Below the pieces are notes generated by a model that worked only from the letters and a program-made list of their open reading frames with translations, was not told the origin of the DNA and searched no databases. From Runella slithyformis DSM 19594 (lineage in GTDB: Bacteria; Bacteroidota; Bacteroidia; Cytophagales; Spirosomataceae): a stretch of 64,000 bases of DNA. The stretch's first letter is position 1; each line of letters begins with the position of its first letter. Positions 35,738 through 44,086 of this stretch are shown here, one piece after another. The position numbers were made by a program, and so were the translations under genes. The stretch is taken from NCBI RefSeq assembly GCF_000218895.1, contig NC_015703.1, positions 3,051,001-3,115,000 on the forward strand, written 5' to 3'.

Positions 35738-36502
35738 TTATTCGGTATATTTTGGTTTGTAAATAAACTGTAATATTTTTCTCAGCGGTTTCAACCATAA
35801 GGTGAACCAATAAGGCGTAAGCCCGTTTAAGGCCCAGGCCATCCGATCACCGGTATTTGCTTTTAAACGGTTATCCAGGGATTTGTTGCTGATTCCTCCT
35901 GTGCGCATCACGGTGGTTATTTGCGGAAGGTAGGCGGCGCTTGTCCCGTGTTTATACATCATTCTGAGCATTAATTCATAATCTGCGGCACTGCCAAGGT
36001 CCAATCGATACGTCCCGAATTGTTTATAAGACGAACTTCTAAGGAAAAACGTTGGATGAGGCGGCATCCACCCGAATAAAAATTTCCTTTTGTTGAAATT
36101 ACCTGATTTCCAATAACGGGTAATGTGATGTATATTATCGGCATCTACGTAAATTAAATCTCCATAGATGGCATCAGCCTCGGTTTCTTTCAGCTTGTCG
36201 ACCAGCTTTTCGATGACAAAAGCATCGTGATAAAAATCGTCAGCGTTTAGAATACCGATCACATCCCCGGTAGCCAGTGAGATACCTTTGTTCATGGCAT
36301 CGTATATTCCGGCGTCCTTTTCAGATAGAAATACTGCAATTTCCGTGCCGTAACTTTCGATTATTTTACACGTAGTATCCGTTGATTTTCCGTCAATTAT
36401 GATATATTCAATGTTGCCGTATGTTTGGTTTATCACCGAGTCTATACAGCTTTTGATGGTTTTTTCTCCGTTATAAACGACCGTAATGATACTTACTTTC
36501 AA
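35738..36502 (-). CDS. Glycosyltransferase family 2
   Basis: Cytoplasmic or membrane-associated glycosyltransferase of the GT-A fold that builds surface polysaccharide. The N-terminus VSIITVVYNGEKTIKSCIDS and VINQTYGNIEYIIIDGKSTD form the nucleotide-binding part. GILNADDFYHDAFVIEKL holds the metal-binding DxD-like motif, and GDLIYVDADNIHHITRYWKS with FFLRSSSYKQFGTYRLDLGS are acceptor-side blocks as in WcaA/SpsA relatives. The length of 254 is normal, with no membrane helix. It lies about 85 bp after the acetyltransferase gene in the same minus-strand group. Confidence 0.92.
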   Translation of the reverse strand: MKVSIITVVYNGEKTIKSCIDSVINQTYGNIEYIIIDGKSTDTTCKIIESYGTEIAVFLSEKDAGIYDAMNKGISLATGDVIGILNADDFYHDAFVIEKLVDKLKETEADAIYGDLIYVDADNIHHITRYWKSGNFNKRKFLFGWMPPHPTFFLRSSSYKQFGTYRLDLGSAADYELMLRMMYKHGTSAAYLPQITTVMRTGGISNKSLDNRLKANTGDRMAWALNGLTPYWFTLWLKPLRKILQFIYKPKYTE

Positions 36503-36587
36503 TGTTTAAAAATGTTAATGATTCTCCTTTAAAGTGCAATTCAGCCGTATTTTTATGCGGTGGTCAGGAACAAATCAGTTCGGTATA

Positions 36588-37163
36588 TTATGCTTCGATT
36601 TTTCGTTCTCTGATCCATTGTGCCGGGTTGCCCTGATAGATACCGTATGCTTCCAAATTTTTAACGGCTACTGAATGTACGGCCAAAACAGCGTGGGAAT
36701 GACAAATGACATTCGGACACACAATCGCTTTGGCGCCGATCCAGACCCCTTCTTCTATCACAATTTTTCCGACACTCAGATCAAACGTGCTGCGGGTGTA
36801 GTCATGATTGCCGGTGAGCAGCATTGCCCCCTGTGACAAACAAACGTTGTTGCCTAACGATACCTCGGTCAGATTGTCGATCCATACTTCTTCTCCTATC
36901 CAGACGTCATTTCCTATGCTAAGTAACCAAGGATACTTAATGTTCACTTTGGGTTTGATCATTACTCCCTTGCCCATTTTAGCACCAAACGCTCTCAAAA
37001 TAAAGCGTTTAAAGGATACGGGTATAAGCAAATACGAATTTAAAAAAAGTGCATTTGCCACAAACCAAAGCACGTTTTTCAGCAAAGGGGGTTGCTTATA
37101 CCAACTATTGTCGTATTTCGACAGGTCGGTTGTGGACCGCTGATAAATCTTTCCCGTATTCAT
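36588..37163 (-). CDS. WcaF-like colanic-acid-type acetyltransferase
   Basis: Left-handed beta-helix acetyltransferase that probably O-acetylates a sugar of the surface polysaccharide using acetyl-CoA. The N-terminal YDNSWYKQPPLLKNVLWF and FKRFILRAFGAKMGKGVMIK are typical of WcaF-type enzymes. Hexapeptide turns follow: WLLSIGNDVWIGEEVWIDNL, VSLGNNVCLSQGAMLLTGNH with the catalytic His, and VIEEGVWIGAKAIVCPNVIC. I start at ATG 37163; this overlaps the 3' end of the upstream glycosyltransferase by 59 nt, which indicates tight coupling. A longer frame to 37232 would double the overlap. Confidence 0.9.
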   Translation of the reverse strand: MNTGKIYQRSTTDLSKYDNSWYKQPPLLKNVLWFVANALFLNSYLLIPVSFKRFILRAFGAKMGKGVMIKPKVNIKYPWLLSIGNDVWIGEEVWIDNLTEVSLGNNVCLSQGAMLLTGNHDYTRSTFDLSVGKIVIEEGVWIGAKAIVCPNVICHSHAVLAVHSVAVKNLEAYGIYQGNPAQWIRERKIEA

Positions 37164-38040
37164 TTCGGAAAAATTCAATGATGTCTTGTTTGTCTTTTCC
37201 AACTCGGTGATATACTTCATACATTTTGGCATCTACCAGAAAACGGTACCAAAGTCCTTGTAAAAAGTGCCAGATGAGGCCTTTTTTGCCGTCAAGAAAA
37301 CCCAGCTTCGCAAAATAACGATACACAAAGTAGGCAAAAGGGCGCGTAAAAAGGGGTAAAGAAGCGTATTTCAGCTTAAGGAAACGCTTTCGTTGATCCT
37401 GCGTTCCGAAAAGTCTAGGTATAACGCGGTCTGCGTCGGTAAAATTGTACTTTATATCTAATAAATCAATTACCTCACGAATGGCATAATTATTGTGCTT
37501 CTGGGTCCACCACGTCAAATTATTCAAATTGTGATCCACAATGTCATGCTTGAATTGGGCCGTTTCTCCTTCCGAAAGTTTGATGTGTTCATCCATCCAC
37601 AACTCCTCACAGATTCCTTTTCCTCTCCGCCAAAGCCGTAAAAGCCAAATGGGGTAATAGCCGCCGTGTCTTATCCATTGATTCATAAACATTACCCGGC
37701 GTTTTACGTAAACTCCCGTTATTTCATTGTTCAGCGCTGTTATAGAGTACTTTATTTCGTTGGCCAGCTCCGGCGTGACGTATTCGTCGGCGTCCATGCG
37801 CATCAGCCAATCAGTCTTAAAAGGGGTGTGATCAATCCCGAAGTTAAATTGAACAGCGTACGTTACCCAAGGGTTATGCGCTACTTTTGCCCCCAATGAT
37901 TCGGCAATCGCTGCGGTTCGATCGGTCGAGCCGGAATCCACAACGAAGATTTTGTCTGTAAAAAGCAGCAGGCTGCGGATACATCTTTCAATGTGTTTCT
38001 CTTCGTTGTGCGTCAGAATAATAACTGAAACATCATTCAT
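37105..38040 (-). CDS. Glycosyltransferase family 2 (WaaE/KdtX-like)
   Basis: Predicted glycosyltransferase for lipopolysaccharide core or exopolysaccharide. The start at ATG 38040 gives the canonical MNDVSVIILTHNEEKHIERC; the longer frame adds six unlikely residues. IFVVDSGSTDRTAAIAESLG and WLMRMDADEYVTPELANEI carry the nucleotide- and metal-binding Asp residues. The next block, RRVMFMNQWIRHGGYYPIWL, resembles WaaE-type enzymes. The C-terminal half is basic with FLDGKKGLIWHFLQGLWYRF. It is the first gene of the minus-strand group, divergent from aroA. Confidence 0.92.
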   Translation of the reverse strand: MNDVSVIILTHNEEKHIERCIRSLLLFTDKIFVVDSGSTDRTAAIAESLGAKVAHNPWVTYAVQFNFGIDHTPFKTDWLMRMDADEYVTPELANEIKYSITALNNEITGVYVKRRVMFMNQWIRHGGYYPIWLLRLWRRGKGICEELWMDEHIKLSEGETAQFKHDIVDHNLNNLTWWTQKHNNYAIREVIDLLDIKYNFTDADRVIPRLFGTQDQRKRFLKLKYASLPLFTRPFAYFVYRYFAKLGFLDGKKGLIWHFLQGLWYRFLVDAKMYEVYHRVGKDKQDIIEFFRNEYGKDLSAVHNRPVEIRQ

Positions 38041-38081
38041 AGGGTATGAATAAATCAAACCGCAAATTGTATTTTTTTATG

Positions 38082-38111
38082 TTGAAAAGCAAAAAAATGC
38101 CCTTAACTTTG
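38082..38111 (+). promoter_or_regulatory. Bacteroidota-type promoter of aroA
   Basis: TTG (38082-38084), 19-nt spacer and TAACTTTG (38104-38111) match the consensus. The -7 element is identical to that of proB. The leader to the ATG at 38217 would be about 100 nt. Confidence 0.7.
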
Positions 38112-38216
38112 TAAAATTATTATATTAAATGATGATTGGCTTAGGACTTTTAAAGACAAATTTTACTATTTTTCTGTGCAGTGTCCGATGGCCAAGTCTC
38201 CAACGTCTACTATTTC

Positions 38217-39452
38217 ATGAAATCAGTTATTGTTCACCCGCCTTCTCAACCCATTCGTGCCGAAATTCGGTTGGCTTCTTCCAAAAGCGAAAGCAACCGT
38301 GCTTTGATCATCAATGCACTCACTCAGTTTAAGGGCCAATTGGAAAATCTTTCGACCGCCCGCGATACCCAAACTATGATGCGCCTGCTGCAGTCGCCGG
38401 AGATGGTGGCGGATGTGCTGGATGCCGGTACCACCATGCGTTTTCTGACGGCGTATTTTGCCGTTACGGGCCAACATAAGATCATGACCGGAACGCCGCG
38501 TATGTGTGAACGCCCCATCGGAATTTTGGTGGATGCGCTGCGTGTGTTGGGAGCAACCGTCACTTACCGGCAGAAAGAAGGATATCCTCCTATGGAATTG
38601 AACGGGTTTCAGTATTCAGGCCAAAATCGGGTTCAGATTCGCGGTGATGTGAGCAGTCAATATATTTCGGCACTGCTGATGGTCGGGCCGCTTCTGCCCG
38701 AAGGAATCACGCTTGAGTTGACGGGTGACATAGGCTCGCGGCCTTACATCGAAATGACCCTCCAACAGATGATTGCATTCGGCGTGACCCACGAAGCGGA
38801 CTGGGAGACCAAGACTATCCATGTGCCTGCGCAGCAATACACTCCGACGCAATACGCCGTCGAATCAGATTGGTCGGGGGCGAGTTATTGGTACAGTCTG
38901 GTGGCGTTGGCCCAAGATGCGGAAGTGGAATTGTTGGGCCTGAAAGAGAATTCGCTCCAGGGCGACAGCGCCATTGTGCAGATCATGGAGCGCATGGGTG
39001 TTAAAAGTGTATATACAAAAAGAGGCGTTTTATTGACCAAGATACCCGCCGAAAAAGCCTTTGCCTGGGATTTTACCGATTGTCCGGATCTGGCCCAAAC
39101 CGTGGCGGCCTGTGCCGTAGCGGCAGGGATCGAGGTAACGATGACCGGCATCGAAAGTCTTAAGATCAAAGAAACGGATCGGGTAGGGGCACTTCAGGCA
39201 GAGTTGCCGAAAATTGGCGGAGAATTGGTCGAGCTGGAGCCTAATCATACCTACATTGTGCGCAGAAAGATGGAAATAAATACGGATGCTCTGACACTCC
39301 CCGTGATCGAGACTTACGATGACCATCGCATGGCGATGGCGTTTGCGCCGGTAGGCATGGCAGCTCCGATCAAGATCTCCGAGCCGCACGTGGTGGCCAA
39401 ATCGTATCCAAGTTTTTGGGAAGATTTGAAAAAAGTGACTGCCGTCGATTGA
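38217..39452 (+). CDS. aroA: 3-phosphoshikimate 1-carboxyvinyltransferase (EPSP synthase)
   Basis: Sixth step of the shikimate pathway: joins phosphoenolpyruvate to shikimate 3-phosphate in the cytoplasm. The ATG at 38217 is preferred to the GTG at 38181. The substrate-binding start reads LASSKSESNRALIINALTQF, where most enzymes have a PGSKS-type segment. Further motifs are LDAGTTMRFLTAYFAVTG, MCERPIGILVDALRVLGATV, ISALLMVGPLLP and LKIKETDRVGALQAELPKIG, plus TYDDHRMAMAFAPVGMAAPI. The LASSKS variant places it with Bacteroidota-type enzymes. The length of 411 is normal. A perfect 18-bp inverted repeat follows the stop. Confidence 0.95.
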   Translation: MKSVIVHPPSQPIRAEIRLASSKSESNRALIINALTQFKGQLENLSTARDTQTMMRLLQSPEMVADVLDAGTTMRFLTAYFAVTGQHKIMTGTPRMCERPIGILVDALRVLGATVTYRQKEGYPPMELNGFQYSGQNRVQIRGDVSSQYISALLMVGPLLPEGITLELTGDIGSRPYIEMTLQQMIAFGVTHEADWETKTIHVPAQQYTPTQYAVESDWSGASYWYSLVALAQDAEVELLGLKENSLQGDSAIVQIMERMGVKSVYTKRGVLLTKIPAEKAFAWDFTDCPDLAQTVAACAVAAGIEVTMTGIESLKIKETDRVGALQAELPKIGGELVELEPNHTYIVRRKMEINTDALTLPVIETYDDHRMAMAFAPVGMAAPIKISEPHVVAKSYPSFWEDLKKVTAVD

Positions 39453-39474
39453 TTCGACTCATACCTTGTTTTCA

Positions 39475-39533
39475 GACATCAATCCCCAAAAGTGAAGACC
39501 GCACAACCGCTTTCTCTTTTGGGGATTGATGTC
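39475..39533. repeat. Perfect 18-bp inverted repeat after aroA
   Basis: GACATCAATCCCCAAAAG (39475-39492) and its exact reverse complement (39516-39533) enclose a 23-nt loop between aroA and the ABC transporter gene. No strong T-run follows on the plus strand. It may stop transcription or stabilise mRNA ends. Confidence 0.8.
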
Positions 39534-39575
39534 CTTTGAATTTCCCGCTTACTTCAACTCTTTTTGCCCGAAGCC

Positions 39576-41345
39576 ATGCAAAACCCCTACATCTCTCTGC
39601 TCCTTACTGCCTGGCGATATGCACGTCGGCAAAAAGGACGTTATGTGTTGGTTTATGGACTGTTTGTGTTGGCCAATTGTGTGTATGCCCTTAATCCCCT
39701 GTTGTACGGTTGGTTTATTGAAGCCATTCAAAAAGAAGGAACGGGCGTGATCGACCACGTGTGGATGTACGCGGCAGGGTATTTGTTTTTGATGTTGCTG
39801 GAATGGGCGTTTCACGGTCCGGCACGTATCATGGAGCGTGAACTGGCCTTCCACCTCAGCCGCAATTTTCTGGAGGAACTCTACCACCAGGCGCTGCATT
39901 TGCCCGTACGCTGGCATCAGGACCACCACAGCGGCGCGACCATCAACCGTATCCGTAAAGCGTACGAAGCCCTGAAAGATTTTTTTCAGAACGGCTTCAT
40001 GTTTTTTCACGCCTTTGCCAAGTTTATCTTTTCCTTTGGGGCCATTTTGTATTTTTCTCCTTTTTACGGGGGCATCGGCGTCCTGATCGGTGTACTGACA
40101 GTATGGATCATTTTCAAGTTTGATACACCTTTCATTAAAGCCCTCGACGAAACCAACGAAAAAGAGCACGTGGTTTCTTCGACGCTTTTTGACAGTCTTT
40201 CCAACATCATTACCGTCATTACCCTGCGGCTCGAAAAACGAATGCAGCACAGCCTGATGGGTAAAGTGGCCGAGATCTTTCCGCCTTTTCGCCGTACGGT
40301 GGTCATTAATGAGTGGAAATGGTTTGTGGCCAGTGTATTGATCGGCATTATTTACGTGGTGGTGGCCGTTGGCTATGTGTATGAGAACCATGTGCCCAAT
40401 GCGGTGTTTTTGGTAGGTGGGTTGGTGACGCTGCTGGGATATGTCAATCAGTTTACGAGTGTGTTTCAGGATGTGGCCTGGCAATACACGGAGATCATTC
40501 GCTACAATACCGATGTACAAACGGCCCGCACCATCGGCGAAGCGTACTCTGAGCAACACCGTGCCGAACCTGACAGGCGCCTGCCGGCCGACTGGCAGAC
40601 CATTGACATTCAAAACCTGAATTTTTCACATCAGGAACGCTACGATGCCGGACACAAAGCGCATAGTTTGCATACGCTTTCCATCTCCGTCAGGCGCGGA
40701 CAGCGGGTGGCTTTTATCGGAGAAAGCGGCAGCGGAAAAAGTACCCTGCTGGCCCTGCTGAGGGGACTGTATGAAGCCGAAAAAGGAATTCGGATCAGCG
40801 TGGACGGCAAATTATTCAATGGGTTGGAGATCATCAACGATACCGTTACGCTGTTTCCGCAGGAACCGGAGATTTTTGAAAATACAATCGAATACAACAT
40901 TACCCTCGGACTGCCTTTTGAGGAAAACGACATCATGGCGGTGTGTAAAACGGCGCATTTTTCGGAAGTGGTCGGGCAGTTGCCCAACGGGCTGCAATCC
41001 AACATTCAGGAAAAAGGAGTGAATTTATCGGGTGGACAAAAACAACGGTTGGCCCTGGCGCGGGGCGTATTGGCCGCGAGAAGCAGCGATATTGTATTGC
41101 TGGATGAGCCGACGAGCAGCGTGGACCCTAAAACCGAAGTGCAGATCTATGACCGACTCTTTGAAGAATTCAGCGGAAAAGCGGTTCTGTCCAGCCTGCA
41201 CCGCCTGCATCTTTTGACCAAATTTGATTACGTATATGTTCTTCAGAATGGACGCATTGCTGATCAGGGAACCTTTGAACACCTCCGACAGCACAGCCCC
41301 ATTTTTCAGGAACTCTGGAAACACCAGGAAAAAGCACAGGGTTAA
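39576..41345 (+). CDS. ABC exporter, fused permease and ATPase
   Basis: Half-transporter that works as a dimer in the inner membrane to export lipid, peptide or drug. Residues 1-310 contain six membrane helices (for example YVLVYGLFVLANCVYALNPL). The ATPase domain has Walker A GESGSGKSTLLALL (about 387), a Q-loop in LFPQEPEIFENTIEYNITLG, the signature LSGGQKQRLALARG, Walker B DIVLLDEPTSS and the H-loop VLSSLHRLHLL. Start at ATG 39576; a TTG four codons upstream is less likely. Substrate unknown. It lies about 120 bp after aroA and ends before a bidirectional terminator. Confidence 0.93.
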   Translation: MQNPYISLLLTAWRYARRQKGRYVLVYGLFVLANCVYALNPLLYGWFIEAIQKEGTGVIDHVWMYAAGYLFLMLLEWAFHGPARIMERELAFHLSRNFLEELYHQALHLPVRWHQDHHSGATINRIRKAYEALKDFFQNGFMFFHAFAKFIFSFGAILYFSPFYGGIGVLIGVLTVWIIFKFDTPFIKALDETNEKEHVVSSTLFDSLSNIITVITLRLEKRMQHSLMGKVAEIFPPFRRTVVINEWKWFVASVLIGIIYVVVAVGYVYENHVPNAVFLVGGLVTLLGYVNQFTSVFQDVAWQYTEIIRYNTDVQTARTIGEAYSEQHRAEPDRRLPADWQTIDIQNLNFSHQERYDAGHKAHSLHTLSISVRRGQRVAFIGESGSGKSTLLALLRGLYEAEKGIRISVDGKLFNGLEIINDTVTLFPQEPEIFENTIEYNITLGLPFEENDIMAVCKTAHFSEVVGQLPNGLQSNIQEKGVNLSGGQKQRLALARGVLAARSSDIVLLDEPTSSVDPKTEVQIYDRLFEEFSGKAVLSSLHRLHLLTKFDYVYVLQNGRIADQGTFEHLRQHSPIFQELWKHQEKAQG

Positions 41346-41357
41346 GTGCTTTTTCGT

Positions 41358-41394
41358 AAAAACACCCCTGAACCGTTTCGGCTCAGGGGTGTTT
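41358..41394. terminator. Bidirectional terminator
   Basis: AAACACCCCTGA and TCAGGGGTGTTT form a 12-bp stem over an 11-nt loop, between the convergent ABC and EEP genes. Confidence 0.88.
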
Positions 41395-41410
41395 CTGTAA
41401 ACTGTAGGGC

Positions 41411-42253
41411 TTAATTGATCACTACTTTTGCCACGACCGGTTGGTGGTCAGAGGGATAACGCTGCTCTTTGGCATCGGTCAATACGCCGTATTTCAGGAC
41501 AGAGATTTGTTTGCCTGTAAAGATATAATCAATTCGATTTTTCATCGGGGCGTCAAATTTGAAGGCATTAAATGTGCCTTCGGGCCCGTAAGGAGCCGTG
41601 GCCGATACTTTTTTGGCATCGTTGAGTAATGTCTGCATTTCGAGGATCTGTTCTGTTTCGGGCGTAGAATTAAAATCGCCGACGCAAATGACAGGGGTGT
41701 TTTTGGCAATTTCTTTGATCTTCTGCACCATTAATTTCCCCGATTGACGCCGTGCTTCTGCGCCTTGGTGGTCAAAGTGTACGCTGAAAAAATAGAATTC
41801 CTTTTTGGTGGCGGCATCTTTGAATTTTACCCACGAACAAATACGGTTGCAGCAAACGGCATCCCACCCTTTGGTCGGTTTGTCGGGCGTTTCGCTCAAC
41901 CAGAAATTGCCCGATTCCAATACCTTAAAACGGTCTTTTTTGTAAAAGATAGCCGAGTGCTCACCGGCCTGCAGGCCATCATCGCGACCGGCTCCGAAAA
42001 AGGTAAACTCTTTCAATTCGGCGATGTCGTCCAACTGGCCGCGCAGACCTTCCTGGGTCCCGAAGATATCAAATTCATGAAAGCGAATCAGGGCTTTCAC
42101 ATCTTCTTTTCGATTGGGCCAGGCATTGATGCCATCGTTGGCGGTGTTGTATCGTACGTTATAGGTGGCTACCACAATAGGGGTGTTTTTTTGGGCGAAC
42201 GAATTTTGTATTACCAACAGGCAAAACATCCAAAAAAAGAGGGGCTTGTTCAT
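41411..42253 (-). CDS. Exported endonuclease/exonuclease/phosphatase-fold protein
   Basis: Predicted metal-dependent phosphoester hydrolase outside the cytoplasm. Residues 1-20 are a signal peptide (MNKPLFFWMFCLLVIQNSFA). EEP-fold motifs in order: VVATYNVRYNTANDGINAWP (Asn), FDIFGTQEGLRGQLDDIAEL (catalytic Glu), FSVHFDHQGAEARRQSGKLM (His/Asp), VICVGDFNSTPETEQIL (GDFN) and YPSDHQPVVAKVVI (final SDH). It lies 39 bp after susD of the second Sus-type locus, so it may process a phosphorylated glycan, nucleic acid or phospholipid product handled by that system. Substrate unknown. Confidence 0.92.
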   Translation of the reverse strand: MNKPLFFWMFCLLVIQNSFAQKNTPIVVATYNVRYNTANDGINAWPNRKEDVKALIRFHEFDIFGTQEGLRGQLDDIAELKEFTFFGAGRDDGLQAGEHSAIFYKKDRFKVLESGNFWLSETPDKPTKGWDAVCCNRICSWVKFKDAATKKEFYFFSVHFDHQGAEARRQSGKLMVQKIKEIAKNTPVICVGDFNSTPETEQILEMQTLLNDAKKVSATAPYGPEGTFNAFKFDAPMKNRIDYIFTGKQISVLKYGVLTDAKEQRYPSDHQPVVAKVVIN

Positions 42254-42292
42254 AGAATAGTGCTAAGGGTTTACAGATAAAATTGAAGAGAT

Positions 42293-44065
42293 TTACCAAC
42301 CCGGGTTTTGACCTAAGGCAGGATTAAGCAACCGGTCGCTCTCGGGAATAGGATAAAGGTAATATTTTTCATTCCATTTCCGAGGAATGTTGGTCAGCCA
42401 CGTGAGTTCTCCGTACGTATCGTGCTCCAATCGTTGCGGATTCGGCAAGCCGTTGATGGTTTCCGCCACGTTGATGTAAGTCACGCCCGGGAGTTGAGCG
42501 GCGGATTTTACTTTATAAAAAACCACGTCGTTTTTCCCGTCTTCGTTCAGGTCCAACGGTGTATCAAGTGCCGGAACGTAGAGCCCGTTCCAGGTTTGTT
42601 CCATCAGCTCTCCCCGTTTCCATCGAATGATATCACTGAACCGAAAACCTTCAAATACCAGTTCAATGCCTCTTTCGCGCCGAATTTCGAGCAGCGACGG
42701 GTCGGTGATGCCCGGAAAATACGTGGTTTGCAGGTAGGGGTCAACGACGGTCGGCTTGGCGGTCAGCCCTCCCGTAATGCCTGCCCGTTTGCGCAGCGCA
42801 CCTATCGTTTTGGCCCAGTCGGCCTCCGTCAGTGTTTTTAATTCCGCTTTGGCTTCGGCGTAGTTGAGCAGAATTTCGGCATACCGCATCATACTGATGG
42901 AGTTGTCGTTTCGGTTGCCGCCGTCATAGTAGGTATCATCCAACGACCATTTGATGGGCATATACCCTGTGTAAGTGTACGAAAATACCGGCGGCGCGGG
43001 TTCAACGGTTCCGCCGTTGATGCGGGTATAGCTGCCCGTACGAATGGTTTGCTGCAGGCGTTTGTCCCGGCCCTTGGCTTCGTTCATAAACGATAAGGTT
43101 TCGTACTCCGGACGGCCTGTAAACGGCGTGCCGTCGAGATTGAGGTAGGTATTGACAAAGGTTCGGGTCAAACTTACGCGAGGCCCGTAGGTAGCACTGG
43201 TCCACCACCAGTTGGCATCGTTGAAAATACTGAGTGCGGGGTCTGCCACGGCCGCCAGCATGATCTCTGACGTCACGGGTGTTTTGTTGATAAACAACTG
43301 ACGGTACGATTTTTCGGGTCCTCCGGCCTCGTTCAAACTGAATCCCCCTTCCTTCATCACTTTATCGGCGGCCTCGGCGGCTTCGGTCAGCCATTTTTCA
43401 GAGGAGCCTGACAGGTTGTATGCAGTTTGGTATTTACGGAAGGTTCCTTCAAACAGACACACGCGGGATTTGAACCCGTAGGCTACGTATTTGGTGATAA
43501 GACTTCGGGTGTTATCGTTGGTGGTGCGGATGTTTGCACAGGCATAATTCAGGTCAGCCAGTACCGAATCCATGACCAACGTACGCGGGTCGCGTCCTCG
43601 AAACAGCGCTCCGTCGGTGACGTCCGGCGGCCTGTTGATCCAGGGCACATCCCCAAAACGTTTTACTTTGTCATAATAGAACCAGGCCCTGAAAAAACGG
43701 GCGATGCCGTTGTAGTGCTTTCGTATATCTGCCGGTACGGCGGGGTTGGTGTTATTGGCAATGAAATAATTAATGTTGCGTAACGCGGTCCATGACCAGC
43801 CCGAACTTTGGCGCGGGCCGTAGGCACCTTCACGCAGAAAATCCGGTACCTGCGTGCGGGCGCTGTAGTCGGCCATGGCATCGCTTTGGTGGATATCGCC
43901 GGCGCTCGGTAAATTGTCGTAAAAAGAAACCGAGTACAATTCCAGTCCTTTTTCACTGCCGAAAACGGCATTTTTGGAGCCTGTAGCCTCGGGAGCCTGA
44001 TCCAGTTCGGTGCAGCCGGTGAGGCACAGCAACACCGGCAAAATCCATAGATAATATGTTTTCAT
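42293..44065 (-). CDS. SusD/RagB-type lipoprotein of the second Sus locus
   Basis: Surface substrate-binding lipoprotein paired with the STN-type SusC encoded 21 bp upstream. The lipobox Cys is residue 18 (LCLTGC). Hallmark blocks are HYNGIARFFRAWFYYDKVKR followed by FGDVPWINRP, and SMMRYAEILLNYAEAKAELK followed by ERGIELVFEGFRFSDIIRWK. The end YLYPIPESDRLLNPALGQNP is the family C-terminus. At 590 residues it is on the long side and only distantly like the first SusD in this window, so the two loci handle different substrates. Confidence 0.96.
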   Translation of the reverse strand: MKTYYLWILPVLLCLTGCTELDQAPEATGSKNAVFGSEKGLELYSVSFYDNLPSAGDIHQSDAMADYSARTQVPDFLREGAYGPRQSSGWSWTALRNINYFIANNTNPAVPADIRKHYNGIARFFRAWFYYDKVKRFGDVPWINRPPDVTDGALFRGRDPRTLVMDSVLADLNYACANIRTTNDNTRSLITKYVAYGFKSRVCLFEGTFRKYQTAYNLSGSSEKWLTEAAEAADKVMKEGGFSLNEAGGPEKSYRQLFINKTPVTSEIMLAAVADPALSIFNDANWWWTSATYGPRVSLTRTFVNTYLNLDGTPFTGRPEYETLSFMNEAKGRDKRLQQTIRTGSYTRINGGTVEPAPPVFSYTYTGYMPIKWSLDDTYYDGGNRNDNSISMMRYAEILLNYAEAKAELKTLTEADWAKTIGALRKRAGITGGLTAKPTVVDPYLQTTYFPGITDPSLLEIRRERGIELVFEGFRFSDIIRWKRGELMEQTWNGLYVPALDTPLDLNEDGKNDVVFYKVKSAAQLPGVTYINVAETINGLPNPQRLEHDTYGELTWLTNIPRKWNEKYYLYPIPESDRLLNPALGQNPGW

Positions 44066-44086
44066 CTGTTTAATGCTGATTTTTGA

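Noticed and set aside
39549-40613. 354-codon minus-strand frame opposite the ABC exporter gene
   Set aside because: It is a shadow of the transporter's coding strand; no signal peptide, motif or start region supports it.
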